Shown here: in pieces, positions 17,067-25,395 of the stretch
Position numbering within the stretch: position 1 is the stretch's first letter
How the letters are laid out: every line of letters starts with the position of its first letter
NCBI RefSeq assembly: GCF_018531465.1
Contig: NZ_JAHDTF010000012.1
Location: 124,001-188,000, forward strand
Origin: Sphaerisporangium fuscum
GTDB lineage: Bacteria > Actinomycetota > Actinomycetes > Streptosporangiales > Streptosporangiaceae
Direction: 5' to 3'
Length of the DNA: 64,000 nucleotides
Program-made: the position numbers and the translations under genes
The notes under the pieces: generated by a model
Told to the model about the DNA's origin: nothing
Database searches by the model: none
What the model saw: only the letters and a program-made list of their open reading frames with translations

Positions 17067-17579
17067 ATGCATGGAACCCAGACGGTGGAGCCCGAGGCCC
17101 TGCCCAGCCCGAGCGGCCCCACCGTCGAGGTCCGGCCCGCCCGGCCGGACGACCAGGCGGGGGTGACGGCGTTCGTCGAAGGGCTCTCGCAGAGGAGCAG
17201 GGTGCTCCGCTTCTTCACCGGACTGACCCGGCCGGACGCCCGCCTGGCCCGCACCCTGGTGACCGTGGACGACAGCCGCGACATCCTGCTGGCCCTCGAC
17301 GACCGCGGCCACGTCGTCGGGCACGTCATGGGCTTCCTGAGGGGTGATGTCACGGAGATCGCCGTGGTGGTCGCCGACGGATGGCAGGGGCTCGGGCTGG
17401 GCGGCCGCCTCGTGTGGACGCTGCTGGGGCGGGCCGCGGGGCGAGGGGCGGAGTTCGTCCAGATGGACGTGATGGGCGAGAACCGCAAAGTCCTCTCCAT
17501 CATCGGGCGCTGGTGGCCCGAGGCCGAGGTCCGTGTCCAGTCGGGCACGGTAGAGGTCCGCTGCCGCATCGGCCGCTAG
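17067..17579 (+). CDS. GNAT family N-acetyltransferase
   Basis: A 170-residue acetyltransferase. It shows the start VEVRPARPDDQAGV, the central strand VVGHVMGF, and the acetyl-CoA binding motif A (VVVADGWQGLGLGGRLV, about residues 101-117; Q/R-x-x-G-x-G/A pattern). The acceptor is unknown. I placed the start at the ATG 17067; the further upstream start falls inside the HxlR palindrome. Its expression is probably under HxlR control. Confidence 0.85.
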   Translation: MHGTQTVEPEALPSPSGPTVEVRPARPDDQAGVTAFVEGLSQRSRVLRFFTGLTRPDARLARTLVTVDDSRDILLALDDRGHVVGHVMGFLRGDVTEIAVVVADGWQGLGLGGRLVWTLLGRAAGRGAEFVQMDVMGENRKVLSIIGRWWPEAEVRVQSGTVEVRCRIGR

Positions 17580-17602
17580 GATTGATGGACCGCCGGGGTT
17601 TG

Positions 17603-17617
17603 CAGAACAAGGTTCTG
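17603..17617. promoter_or_regulatory. Short palindrome before a TetR gene
   Basis: CAGAAC (17603-17608) and GTTCTG (17612-17617) are perfect 6-bp inverted repeats around AAG. They sit 20 bp upstream of the TetR start at 17637 and may be its own operator. Confidence 0.45.
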
Positions 17618-17636
17618 TTGAGCGACCATTGACTTT

Positions 17637-18227
17637 GTGAAGAGCGCGAAGAACGGACGCGACGGCCGCACCCGCATCATCGAGGGCGCCCTGCGCCGTT
17701 TCAGCCAGGACGGGGTCTCCGCCACCACCCTCGCCAGCCTGCGCGAGGAGAGCGGCGTGAGCGTCGGCAGCTTCTACCACCACTTCGCCAGCAAGGAACA
17801 CGTCTTCGGAGTGCTCTACTCCGAGATCCAGAACATGTACCAGCAGGCCTTCCTCGAGGAGTTGTTCCGGCACGAGACCGCCAAGGGCGGCATCGAGGCG
17901 ATCGTCGCGATGCACATGGCCTGGTGCGGCGAGCACCCCGAGCGGGCCCGCATCCTGCTCAGCGAGCGGCCGCCCCGGCGTGAGGAGCCCGGTGGCCCCG
18001 AGGTCGCCGAGTCCCGGCGGACGTTCTTCCGCCAGGTGTCCGACTGGTGGCGGCCCCACATGAAGGAAGGCGTGCTGCGGCCCGTCCACCCCACCATGTG
18101 CTACGTGCTGTGGCTGGGGCCGGCGACCGAGATGTGCCGGCTGTGGTTCTCCGGCGCCCACCAGCCCACCGAAGAAGAGATCAAGGCCCTCTGCGAGGCC
18201 GCCTGGCACAGCCTCCGCCTCACCTGA
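17637..18227 (+). CDS. TetR family transcriptional regulator
   Basis: A 196-residue regulator. The N-terminal DNA-binding domain is clear (RIIEGALRRFSQDGVSATT, LREESGVSVGSFYHHF, SKEHVFGVLY; about residues 12-62). The ligand domain has many aromatic and Met residues. The GTG at 17637 has no good ribosome-binding site. No obvious target gene lies on its strand before the repeat cluster; the luciferase-like gene 370 bp downstream is a candidate. Confidence 0.9.
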   Translation: MKSAKNGRDGRTRIIEGALRRFSQDGVSATTLASLREESGVSVGSFYHHFASKEHVFGVLYSEIQNMYQQAFLEELFRHETAKGGIEAIVAMHMAWCGEHPERARILLSERPPRREEPGGPEVAESRRTFFRQVSDWWRPHMKEGVLRPVHPTMCYVLWLGPATEMCRLWFSGAHQPTEEEIKALCEAAWHSLRLT

Positions 18228-18229
18228 GC

Positions 18230-18465
18230 CCGCGAGGGGCGCGGCGGTGGTCTGAGGAGGAGGGAGGGCCCGGCTCGGGGCCGGCGGTGGCTTGAGGAGG
18301 AGGTAGGGCGAGGAACGAGCCCGGACGACGACGAAAGCCGCCGCCTCAAGGAGGCCCCGAGCCCGCCGAGCGAAGGCGAGGCAAGAAAGCACGGAACGAG
18401 CCCGTACGACGACGAAGCCCGCCGCCTCAAGGAGCGCCCCTCGCCCGCCGAGCGGAGCGAGGCCA
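18230..18465 (-). repeat. Dispersed palindromic repeat, composite copy 2
   Basis: Read on the minus strand this locus holds two nested units of the same element found at 7135-7249 and 55409-55523. The outer ends are GCGAGGGGCGC and GCGCCCCTCG. Two copies each of the TTGAGGCGGCGG and TTCGTCGTCGT blocks are present, and the spacer CCGGCTCGGGGCC suggests one unit inserted into, or duplicated within, another. It starts directly after the TetR stop. Confidence 0.7.
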
Positions 18466-18513
18466 TGAACACAGCGAGGCCGTGAACACAGCGAGGCCAT
18501 CGAACACGGCGAG
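18465..18513. repeat. Short tandem repeat of about 17-18 bp
   Basis: Three successive copies of CATGAACACAGCGAGGC-like units, each containing AACAC(A/G)(G)CGAG. They extend the left flank of the composite dispersed repeat (the flank GGCCTCGCT repeated). Confidence 0.6.
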
Positions 18514-18593
18514 TCGCCCCAGGCGGTCGCCGCCGTGATCGTACGGTGGGCACATCCCCCTTGGTGTGGAACGCCGCGACGGGGGGCACCGCC

Positions 18594-19445
18594 GTGAACG
18601 TAGGTCTCGGTCTGCCGATCGACGATCCTCCCTCGTTGATCACCTGGGCGCGCCGCGCCGAGAGCGGTCCGTTCACGACCCTCGGCCTGCTCGACCGGGT
18701 CGTCCATCACAATCCCGAGCCGCTGGTGACGCTGGCGGCCCTCGCCGGCGCGACCTCGCGCATCCGGCTGATGACCGAGGTGCTGATCGCGGTGCTGCGC
18801 CCGGCCGCCCTTCTCGCCAAGCAGGCCGCCACTCTCGACCGGATCTCCGGCGGGCGCTTCACCCTCGGCATCGGCGCCGGTCCCCGCGAGGACGACTTCC
18901 GCGCCGTGGACGTGGAGTACCGGGGGCGAGGCCGGCTTCTGGACGAGCAGATGAGGACCGTGCGCCGTATCTGGTCGGGAGAGCCACCGGGCGAGGGCGT
19001 CGGGGCCATCGGGCCCGCCCCGGCCCGCCCGCACGGCCCGGAGGTGCTGTTCGGCGGTTTCGTCCGCGCCACGGCCGACCGCGTCGCGCGCCTGGGCGAC
19101 GGTTTCCTCGGCGCGATGTACGGGCCCGAGGAGATGGGACGGATGTTCCGGCTGGTCGAGGAGTCGTGGCGGCTCGCCGGACGCGACGGCCGTCCCCGTC
19201 TGGTCGCGCAGGCCAACGCCGCGCTCGGCCCGCCGCCGGTCGTGGACGACGCTCGCCGTGCCGTCCGCGTGTACTACGACTGGGCCGGGTACGCCGACCA
19301 GGTCGTGGAGCACATGCTCACGACGCCGCAGGACGTACGGCGGGCGGTCCGGGGGTTCGAGGAGGTCGGGGCCGACGAGGTGATGCTCTACTGCTGGGCG
19401 ACGGACGTCGGCCAGGTGGACCGCATCGCGGACGCGCTGGGCTGA
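18594..19445 (+). CDS. LLM class flavin/F420-dependent oxidoreductase
   Basis: A 283-residue luciferase-like protein. VGLGLPIDD at the N-terminus, IRLMTEVLIAVLRPAALLAKQAATLDRISGGRF (in pieces, about residues 62-95) and LGIGAGPREDDF form the family core. The GTG at 18594 has GGGGGGCACC just upstream; the 16 residues before it do not look conserved. Substrate and cofactor are unknown. It ends 9 bp before the convergent zinc-ribbon gene. Confidence 0.85.
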   Translation: MNVGLGLPIDDPPSLITWARRAESGPFTTLGLLDRVVHHNPEPLVTLAALAGATSRIRLMTEVLIAVLRPAALLAKQAATLDRISGGRFTLGIGAGPREDDFRAVDVEYRGRGRLLDEQMRTVRRIWSGEPPGEGVGAIGPAPARPHGPEVLFGGFVRATADRVARLGDGFLGAMYGPEEMGRMFRLVEESWRLAGRDGRPRLVAQANAALGPPPVVDDARRAVRVYYDWAGYADQVVEHMLTTPQDVRRAVRGFEEVGADEVMLYCWATDVGQVDRIADALG

Positions 19446-19454
19446 CCGGCACGG

Positions 19455-19769
19455 CTATCGCGTCGCGTGGGCGAGGCCGCGGGTGCGCGTGGGGACGCGC
19501 CAGACCTCCTGGTCGAGGGAGATGTCGAGGCGGAGGTCCTGCCGGTGGCGGCGCAGGCCGGGCACCTGAAGGCGATCGTGGATGTCGAAGCGGCCCCGCC
19601 GGGGGTAGCCGAAGCCGATGGCGCCCGGCATCACCCGCAGGTCGTCGCGGTTCCCGCAGCGCGGGCAGGTCCACGCGACGAGGTCCATGCCGCGGTTGTA
19701 GTCGTGGCAGGCGAGGAAATATTCGTCAGGCCGGAACCTGGAATCACAGGCGAAGCACGGTATCAACAT
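19455..19769 (-). CDS. Small zinc-ribbon protein (hypothetical)
   Basis: A 104-residue protein with two CxxC pairs, CFAC (about residues 5-8) and CPRC (about 35-38), that should form a zinc ribbon. The rest is rich in Arg and Asp. No family is recognised. A protein-protein or nucleic-acid binding role is possible. Three 11-bp direct repeats of SARP type lie 125-157 bp upstream, so the large SARP regulator upstream may activate it. Confidence 0.6.
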   Translation of the reverse strand: MLIPCFACDSRFRPDEYFLACHDYNRGMDLVAWTCPRCGNRDDLRVMPGAIGFGYPRRGRFDIHDRLQVPGLRRHRQDLRLDISLDQEVWRVPTRTRGLAHATR

Positions 19770-20217
19770 CCGGATCCGCTCCTCGAAACGACTGGTGCGG
19801 GCGTCTTACACCTCAGTCGTACCGCTGCCCGGTTGAACGCGACTTGCGAACGGCTTACCTGCCCGGTGCCCCAGGTGCCTCCGTCCAGCCGTTTTGATCA
19901 TTCATTGATCCGACATTGAACGCATCGCGGGAGCCTTGGGGCGTGGGCACGGAGCTTGGGGGGTTCGAGGTCCGTGTCACGCCCGGCCGGTCGTCGTTCG
20001 CAAGGCGGCCGGTCGCCGCCAGGCACCTTCCGGTGAACGCCGGGCCCCCGGTGCCGAGCGGCGGCAGACGGCCGGCCGGGACCTTGGACGGCGACGAACC
20101 CCGCAAGCTCTCGCGACCCCCCGGCGAGAGCCCGGACCCGGCAGGATGAACCTCGAGTTGATCAATCATGTGTGGATGACCCGACTCGACGACGATCCCT
20201 GGGACGGGGTGCGCCAC
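19770..20217. other. Intergenic region upstream of the zinc-ribbon gene
   Basis: About 450 bp between the SARP stop and the zinc-ribbon start. It contains the SARP-type direct repeats at 19894-19926. Otherwise there is no convincing gene. The plus-strand reading from 19916 begins inside the repeats and has no ribosome-binding site or family similarity. Confidence 0.5.
19894..19926 (-). promoter_or_regulatory. SARP-type direct repeats, site A
   Basis: Three consecutive 11-bp repeats in plus-strand order: TTGATCATTCA, TTGATCCGACA, TTGAACGCATC. Read on the minus strand they give CGTTCAA, GATCAA and GATCAA blocks 11 bp apart, the spacing used by SARP regulators. The minus-strand target is the zinc-ribbon gene. 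A matching site lies upstream of the SARP gene at 23340-23372. Confidence 0.65.
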
Positions 20218-23200
20218 CTAATCGCCGACCTGGTCGAGGTGCAGAAGGGCGCGAAGGTCGCCGGCCTCGGGGGAGCCGAGCCGGGTGAAGATGTCGAGGG
20301 CCCGCCGCAGGCAGTCGCCGCTGCGCCTGACGCTGCCGAGGCCGGCGAGGGCCCGGCCTAGCACGGTGAGCGACAGCGCCTCGCCGTACGGGTGCCCGAT
20401 GTCCCTGCTGATCGTCAGCGCCTGCTCGGCGTGCCGTACGGCGTCCTTGTGGCGGTCGGCGGCGATGAAGGTCTCGGCCAGCCTGCAGCAGACGCGCTGC
20501 TCCCAGACCTTCTGCTTGCTCGCCCGGAAGAAGTCGAGGCACTCGGCGTGGTGGACGACCGCCTCGGTGAGCCTGCCGACCCGCGACAGCACGATGCCGA
20601 GGTGGTAGCGGGCCCGCGCCATGCCGGCCCCGCTGCCCAGCTCGGTGAAGATCGCCAGCCCGCGCTCGGCGGCGGCGATGGCGTCCTCGGGGTGACCGAG
20701 GCCCAGATGGTCGCGCGCGGAGTAGCTCGCGACCAGGGCCTCGCCCGCCACCGCCCCGCTCTCGCGGAACGCCTCCAAAGCGGCGTCGAACCAGGCCAGC
20801 GCGTCCTTGTGGCGGCGCTGCCGCCCGGCCACGACCGCGAGCGCGTTGTAGATCTCGCCGGTGACGATGCTGTCGCCGGTCGCGGTCGCGAGGTCCAGCG
20901 CGGCGCGGAACTGCTCGTCGGCGTCGCCGAGCCGGTTGCCGCCGAACCGCACCCGCCCGAGTACATAGCGGCAGCGCAGCTCGCTCGCCTGGTCGCCGGC
21001 GGCCCGGGCGGCGGCGAGCACGGCGTTCGCGCGCCCGTCGAACTCCCTGAGGTAGGCCCCCGACTCCAGCAGCGGCTCCATGGCGAGAAGCAGGTCGGCG
21101 GCGGGCAGCAGGATGTCCGGGCCGGACTCGGCCGCCTGCGCGATCGCGGCGAACAGGGTCTCGGCCTCGACGGTGAGCCACGCCACGGCCTCGTCGGCGG
21201 TGGTGAAGCTCCGGCCGGCGGCCCCGGTGGACACCAGGTGGTCGGAGATCACGCTGCCCTCGTAGGCCAGGCGGTGCGCGGCCCGCGCCGAGGCGAGGTA
21301 GTGGCCGAGGATCCTGCGCAGGACGATCGCACCGGTTCCCGGCGACTCCTCGGCCTCCGCCTGCCTGCGGGCGAACAGCCTCACCAGGTCGTGGAAGCGG
21401 TAACGGCCGGGCGCGGGCGCCTCCAGCAGGCTCACGTCGACCAGCGACTCCAGCATGTCCTCCGTGGTGACCGGGTCGAGCGTGAGGACCGCCGCGGCGG
21501 CCTGTACGGAGATGTCAGGACCGTTCGGCAGTGAGAGCAGCCGGAACGTCCTGGCCTGCCCGGGATCGAGGTGGCCGTAGCCGAGCGAGAAGGTGGCCTC
21601 CACGGCCAGGTGGCCGATGCGCATCTCGTCCAGCCGGTGCCGTTCGTCGGCCAGGCGCGGCACCAGCGAGGCGACCGTCCACGAGGGCCTGGCCGCGAGC
21701 CTCGCCGCCACGATGCGGACGGCCAGCGGCAGGAACCCGCAGCTCGCCACGACGTCCATGGCCGCGGCCCGCTCCACCGCGACCCGCTCGGGCCCGGCGA
21801 CCGCCCTGAACAGGCCGAGGGCCTCCTCGGGCTCCATGACCTCCAGGTCGAGCAGCCTGGCCGACGGCAGGTCGGCGAGTTTCACCCGGCTGGTGATTAT
21901 GGCCGCGCAGCCCGCCGTGCCGGGCAGCAGGTGCTCCACCTGCTCGGTGTCGCGGGCGTTGTCGAGCAGGACCAGCATGCGCCGGTCGGCGAGCAGCGAG
22001 CGGAACAGCGCGGCCCGCTCGTGGAGGCCGTCGGGGATGATGTCGACCGGGGTGCCGAGGGCGCGCAGGAACGCCGCCAGCACCGACTCCGGGGCCACCG
22101 GCTCCTCGCCGTATCCGCGCAGGTCGGCGTACAGCTGGCCGTCGGGGAACACCTCCTGCATCGAGTGGGCCACGTGTACGGCGAGGGCGGTCTTGCCGAC
22201 TCCGCCGATGCCCGACACCGCCGCCACCGGGATGCCTTCGCCCGCGCCCGCGCCGGTCAGCAGGACGCGGAGCCGGTTGACGACCTCGCGGCGCCCGGTG
22301 AAGTCGCTCACCGCGGCGGGGAGCTGCGCGGGCCGGGGCATCTCGTGCGGCGGCTCCGGCTCGGCGTCCTCGGCGCCGGGCGATGCCTCCGAGGCGCCCG
22401 CGTCGGCCCCGGGGGTCCGGGCGGGCGCGAGCCGGACCGGCTCCACGGGCGTCCAGGCGAGCTCCGGGTCGGCGGCGAGGATGCGCCGGTGGAGGGCGGT
22501 CAGCTCGTGGCCCGGGTCGATGCCGAGCTCGTCGACCAGCGCGCGACGGGTGTCGGTGAACACCGCCAGCGCCTCCGCCTGCCTGGCGCAGCGGTAGTAG
22601 GCGAGCATGAGCTGGCCGCGCAGGCGCTCCCGCAGCGGATGCTCGGCCGTCAGCGCGATCAGTTCGGGGATCACCTCGGCGTGCCGGCCGAGGCGCAGGT
22701 CGAGGTCCATGAGGGTTTCGACGACGCCGAGGCGGCGCTCGGCCAGCCGGCCGCGCTGGCTGTCGACGTACGGCCCGACGGCGCCGGCGAGCGGCTCGCC
22801 CGACCACAGCGCGAGGGCCGCGCGGACGATCTCGGCGGCGCCCGCGAGGTCGCCGGCCCTGCGCTCGGCCTCGGCGGAGGTGACGCGGTGCTCGAAGGCG
22901 GTGAGGTCGAGGGCGCCGGGCGGCAGGCGCAGGGCGTAGCCCCGCCCGACCGAGGTGAGCAGCTCCGGACGCGAGCGGGGGGAGCGGTCGGGCTCGAGGA
23001 CGGCGCGCAGCCTGGACACGTACGTGCGCAGCGCGCCGAGGGCACGGGGCGGGGCCTCCTCACCCCACACGGCGTCGATCATCTCCACGGGTGACACCGC
23101 GCGACCCTCCCGGAGGAGGAGCATGGCGAGGATGGATCGTTGCAGCGGCGTGCCGAGCTCCAGCTCACGGCCGTCCAGCCACGCCTGGACCGGCCCGAGC

Positions 23201-23241
23201 ACGGCGAAACGCAGGCCAGCCTCACCCTCCTGACCAGCCAT
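20218..23241 (-). CDS. AfsR/SARP family regulator with NB-ARC and TPR domains
   Basis: A 1007-residue regulator. Residues about 10-95 are an OmpR-type winged helix, and about 105-255 a bacterial transcriptional activator domain (BTAD). After a Pro/Ala linker, an NB-ARC ATPase begins near 315, with P-loop GIGGVGKT at about residue 342, kinase-2 RMLVLLDNARD and GLPL-like GFLPLAVRI. From about 690 on there are tetratricopeptide-type helices. This is the AfsR architecture, used to activate secondary metabolism. I chose ATG 23241, with GGGG about 9 bp upstream, over GTG 23256. Three 11-bp repeats about 100 bp upstream suggest self-control. Confidence 0.93.
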   Translation of the reverse strand: MAGQEGEAGLRFAVLGPVQAWLDGRELELGTPLQRSILAMLLLREGRAVSPVEMIDAVWGEEAPPRALGALRTYVSRLRAVLEPDRSPRSRPELLTSVGRGYALRLPPGALDLTAFEHRVTSAEAERRAGDLAGAAEIVRAALALWSGEPLAGAVGPYVDSQRGRLAERRLGVVETLMDLDLRLGRHAEVIPELIALTAEHPLRERLRGQLMLAYYRCARQAEALAVFTDTRRALVDELGIDPGHELTALHRRILAADPELAWTPVEPVRLAPARTPGADAGASEASPGAEDAEPEPPHEMPRPAQLPAAVSDFTGRREVVNRLRVLLTGAGAGEGIPVAAVSGIGGVGKTALAVHVAHSMQEVFPDGQLYADLRGYGEEPVAPESVLAAFLRALGTPVDIIPDGLHERAALFRSLLADRRMLVLLDNARDTEQVEHLLPGTAGCAAIITSRVKLADLPSARLLDLEVMEPEEALGLFRAVAGPERVAVERAAAMDVVASCGFLPLAVRIVAARLAARPSWTVASLVPRLADERHRLDEMRIGHLAVEATFSLGYGHLDPGQARTFRLLSLPNGPDISVQAAAAVLTLDPVTTEDMLESLVDVSLLEAPAPGRYRFHDLVRLFARRQAEAEESPGTGAIVLRRILGHYLASARAAHRLAYEGSVISDHLVSTGAAGRSFTTADEAVAWLTVEAETLFAAIAQAAESGPDILLPAADLLLAMEPLLESGAYLREFDGRANAVLAAARAAGDQASELRCRYVLGRVRFGGNRLGDADEQFRAALDLATATGDSIVTGEIYNALAVVAGRQRRHKDALAWFDAALEAFRESGAVAGEALVASYSARDHLGLGHPEDAIAAAERGLAIFTELGSGAGMARARYHLGIVLSRVGRLTEAVVHHAECLDFFRASKQKVWEQRVCCRLAETFIAADRHKDAVRHAEQALTISRDIGHPYGEALSLTVLGRALAGLGSVRRSGDCLRRALDIFTRLGSPEAGDLRALLHLDQVGD

Positions 23242-23339
23242 TTTGGATTTCCCCACCCTTTAGCAAGTTTGACCGTGCAAATACTAGTTCCCCCGATGCT
23301 TTCCGCCCTATGCGGTCGCCTTTCCGGTAATCCTTCGCA

Positions 23340-23372
23340 TTGATTCGGTGTTGATCTGGCGTTGAACGGTGA
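23340..23372 (-). promoter_or_regulatory. SARP-type direct repeats, site B
   Basis: Three consecutive 11-bp repeats in plus-strand order: TTGATTCGGTG, TTGATCTGGCG, TTGAACGGTGA. The last repeat block and spacing match site A (19894-19926). In minus orientation the site lies 99 bp upstream of the SARP start at 23241, consistent with binding by the SARP protein at its own promoter. Confidence 0.65.
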
Positions 23373-23762
23373 AGCGCATGCTGATGCCAGTCGAACGTGG
23401 CCCGCGCGGGGGCGGCCGCGGACGGCGACCGCCATCCGCGCCGGGTCCCGGCCTTTCGCTTTCGAAGATCAGGACCCGGCGGGGGCGGTCGACTCGGGTA
23501 ACCCGCGGGCGGTCGGCCCTACCACTTGGACATATGCGCGGGACAGCCGGAAATGCGGGGAAACCCTCATTCAGGAGAACCGCGACGCGCCGGAATCGAG
23601 ATCACGAGCGCGCACATGGGGTCCTGACCACGGTCCTCATGGCGAGAGGCCGGCACGGTCCGGCACGGCGGAGCCCCCCACGAGGAAGCGCTGGTGGGGG
23701 GCTCATCGATGTTTCGGTGATCAGCCGGGTGCGGCGATCGCACGGGTGGTATTCAAAAATGA
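23373..23762. other. Intergenic region between SARP site B and the DUF4097 gene
   Basis: About 390 bp with no supported gene. The only clear structure is the hairpin at 23671-23704. Open frames here are shadow-like and lack ribosome-binding sites. Confidence 0.45.
23671..23704. terminator. Perfect 11-bp hairpin terminator
   Basis: Arms GAGCCCCCCAC (23671-23681) and GTGGGGGGCTC (23694-23704) pair perfectly with a 12-nt loop. It lies about 60 bp after the stop of the minus-strand DUF4097 gene and probably ends its transcript. Confidence 0.7.
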
Positions 23763-24464
23763 TCAGGCGGGCAGGAAATCGATGTCGCCGGAGTCGGCGC
23801 GGGCCACGATCTTGTGCGGTGAGTTCCGGTCGGTCTTCACCGAGACCGTCACATCGCCCGAGCCCGCCTCGGCGTCCACGTTGTACGGTCCTCCGGGAAG
23901 GGTGATCTTCGCGTCTCCCGAGCCGACCTTCAGGTCGATGTCGTCGGGGACGGCGGCGTACCCCAGCGTGGCGTCGCCCGAGCCGGCCTCGACCTTGATC
24001 TCCGGGCCCGTCAGCCCAATGCCTTCCAGGTCACCGGAACCTACCTTTGCCTTGATCGGATTGCCCAGCGCTCTCAGATGGATGTCACCGGAATCTGATT
24101 CCACCTCCACCCGCAGGCCTTCGGGCACCTCGACGGTGTAGTCGACCGAGCAGTTGTCCAAGGCGTGCGGGCAGTCGTACCTCATCACCAGGGCGTCGCT
24201 CTGCACCTTGTGCTCGGTGGTGGGCTTGTCCGAGGACCAGCGGAGGGTCTCGGTCACCTTGACCGCGCTGCCGTCCGCCTCACTGACCACGATGTCACCC
24301 GCGTCGCCCACCAGGACCAGCCTGGCCACCTTCTCCTTCACCTCGTAACCGAGGGTCGTCCGGTGAGCCGCCGGTACGATGTTCTCCAACCGGCAACCGG
24401 CCGACAATGCCGCAGCGGCCAGCAGGGCACCCACCATCACCATCTTCTTCACATGGAAGATCAT
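23763..24464 (-). CDS. DUF4097-family beta-strand repeat lipoprotein
   Basis: A 233-residue exported protein. The N-terminus is a lipoprotein signal, with a hydrophobic stretch ending in ALSAGC (lipobox Cys at about residue 24). The rest is a beta-solenoid-like repeat with recurring GSGD or DSGD turns about 20 residues apart (at least six), as in DUF4097/adhesin-like families. It is probably anchored on the outer face of the membrane; its function is unknown. The start ATG at 24464 has AGAGGG about 7 bp upstream. A GGGTATACCC palindrome at 24492-24501 overlaps the likely -10 region. Confidence 0.82.
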   Translation of the reverse strand: MIFHVKKMVMVGALLAAAALSAGCRLENIVPAAHRTTLGYEVKEKVARLVLVGDAGDIVVSEADGSAVKVTETLRWSSDKPTTEHKVQSDALVMRYDCPHALDNCSVDYTVEVPEGLRVEVESDSGDIHLRALGNPIKAKVGSGDLEGIGLTGPEIKVEAGSGDATLGYAAVPDDIDLKVGSGDAKITLPGGPYNVDAEAGSGDVTVSVKTDRNSPHKIVARADSGDIDFLPA

Positions 24465-24720
24465 GCACTGCCCTCTTGGCGTGGCGCAGTAGGGTATACC
24501 CCCCGACGTCCCCTGAGGGCTTCCCGACCATCCGGTCCCCGCGCCGTCTCGGCCGTGCGGAGAAACTCCTCGGCGTCCAGGCCGCGCACTCGTCAATGCA
24601 TCTGCAAGTGACCCCGTGGATACGGCAAGCCTGCTGTAAGTCGCCTGCAATCGGCCCGGTCTTCACTAAAGGCACAAACCCGGAGGTAGAACCGGGAAGC
24701 CCCTCAGGTAGGAGATCGAA

Positions 24721-25200
24721 ATGCGCCGTTCTGTCCGCACTCTGCTCGGCATCGCCGCCGTGACCGCAGCCGCCTCCACCGCCCTCACGGTGAGCGCTCC
24801 CGCCTTCGCCTCGACCGCGAAGACGTCCCACAAGGTGTCGCTCGAGGGCGATTACTGGGGATACGACTACAGCAAGTACTACGACGGCTCCCGCGCCAAG
24901 GCCCGCGGCCAGGTCTGGGAGGACGGCTCCGGCCGCATCCACGTCGACGGCAAGCTGTACGACAAGTACTCACCGAACTGGCTGTGCGGCTACGTTCAGG
25001 TGAAGTTCGAGAACGCCGACGGCGACGAGTCGACCTACTGGGCCAAGAAGTGCGGCTCCAGCGGCTACCGCTACTTCCACTTCTCCGAGGACGACGTCGA
25101 CAACGTCCAGGTCCGGACCTGCTACTGGGACAACTACCACGGCGTCAAGAAGTACTGCGGCCGCTGGGACTACATCTACGAGGCCGACGGCGACGAGTGA
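24721..25200 (+). CDS. Secreted Tyr/Asp-rich protein with four cysteines (hypothetical)
   Basis: A 159-residue protein with a clear signal peptide (residues 1-30, ending A-F-A-S). The mature part is rich in Tyr, Trp, Asp and Lys, and has four Cys (WLCGY, KKCGSS, RTCYW, KYCGRW), probably two disulfides. No family recognised; the pattern suggests a small beta-rich extracellular domain. GTAGGAGATCGAA precedes the ATG. A strong hairpin lies 125 bp after the stop. Confidence 0.75.
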   Translation: MRRSVRTLLGIAAVTAAASTALTVSAPAFASTAKTSHKVSLEGDYWGYDYSKYYDGSRAKARGQVWEDGSGRIHVDGKLYDKYSPNWLCGYVQVKFENADGDESTYWAKKCGSSGYRYFHFSEDDVDNVQVRTCYWDNYHGVKKYCGRWDYIYEADGDE

Positions 25201-25325
25201 ACCTCACGCCACCGGACGGCGGGGGGCCGCTCTGGGGAGGGAGCGGGTCGGTGAGCCGGTGAAGGGGAAACCGCTTCGGGGGAGCGGTGAACGCGGGGAA
25301 GCGGAGGACACGGGGAAAACACACA

Positions 25326-25360
25326 GCCCGCCCGGCGGCCGTGAAGGCTGCCGGGCGGGC
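25326..25360. terminator. Hairpin terminator between convergent genes
   Basis: Arms GCCCGCCCGGCGGC (25326-25339) and GCTGCCGGGCGGGC (25347-25360) pair over 14 positions with a single G-U-type exception. CGTCTGTT follows on the plus strand. It can stop transcripts from both the secreted protein gene and the GNAT gene. Confidence 0.7.
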
Positions 25361-25395
25361 CGTCTGTTCCATGACTCATCGAAGGATCGGGGACC

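Noticed and set aside
17049..19313. 754-codon minus-strand frame
   Set aside because: Antisense to GNAT, TetR and LLM genes and to the dispersed repeat. The repeat reads as a protein-like string in several frames, which is an artefact of its GC pattern.
24492..24501. GGGTATACCC as a SigB-type promoter of the DUF4097 gene
   Set aside because: The GGGTAT box has no GTTT-type -35 at suitable distance. It remains a short palindrome near the likely -10 only.
24560..24720. Possible c-di-AMP-type riboswitch before the secreted protein gene
   Set aside because: Some GGAACC/CCGGG-like pieces are present, but not the conserved core in order, so I do not claim it.
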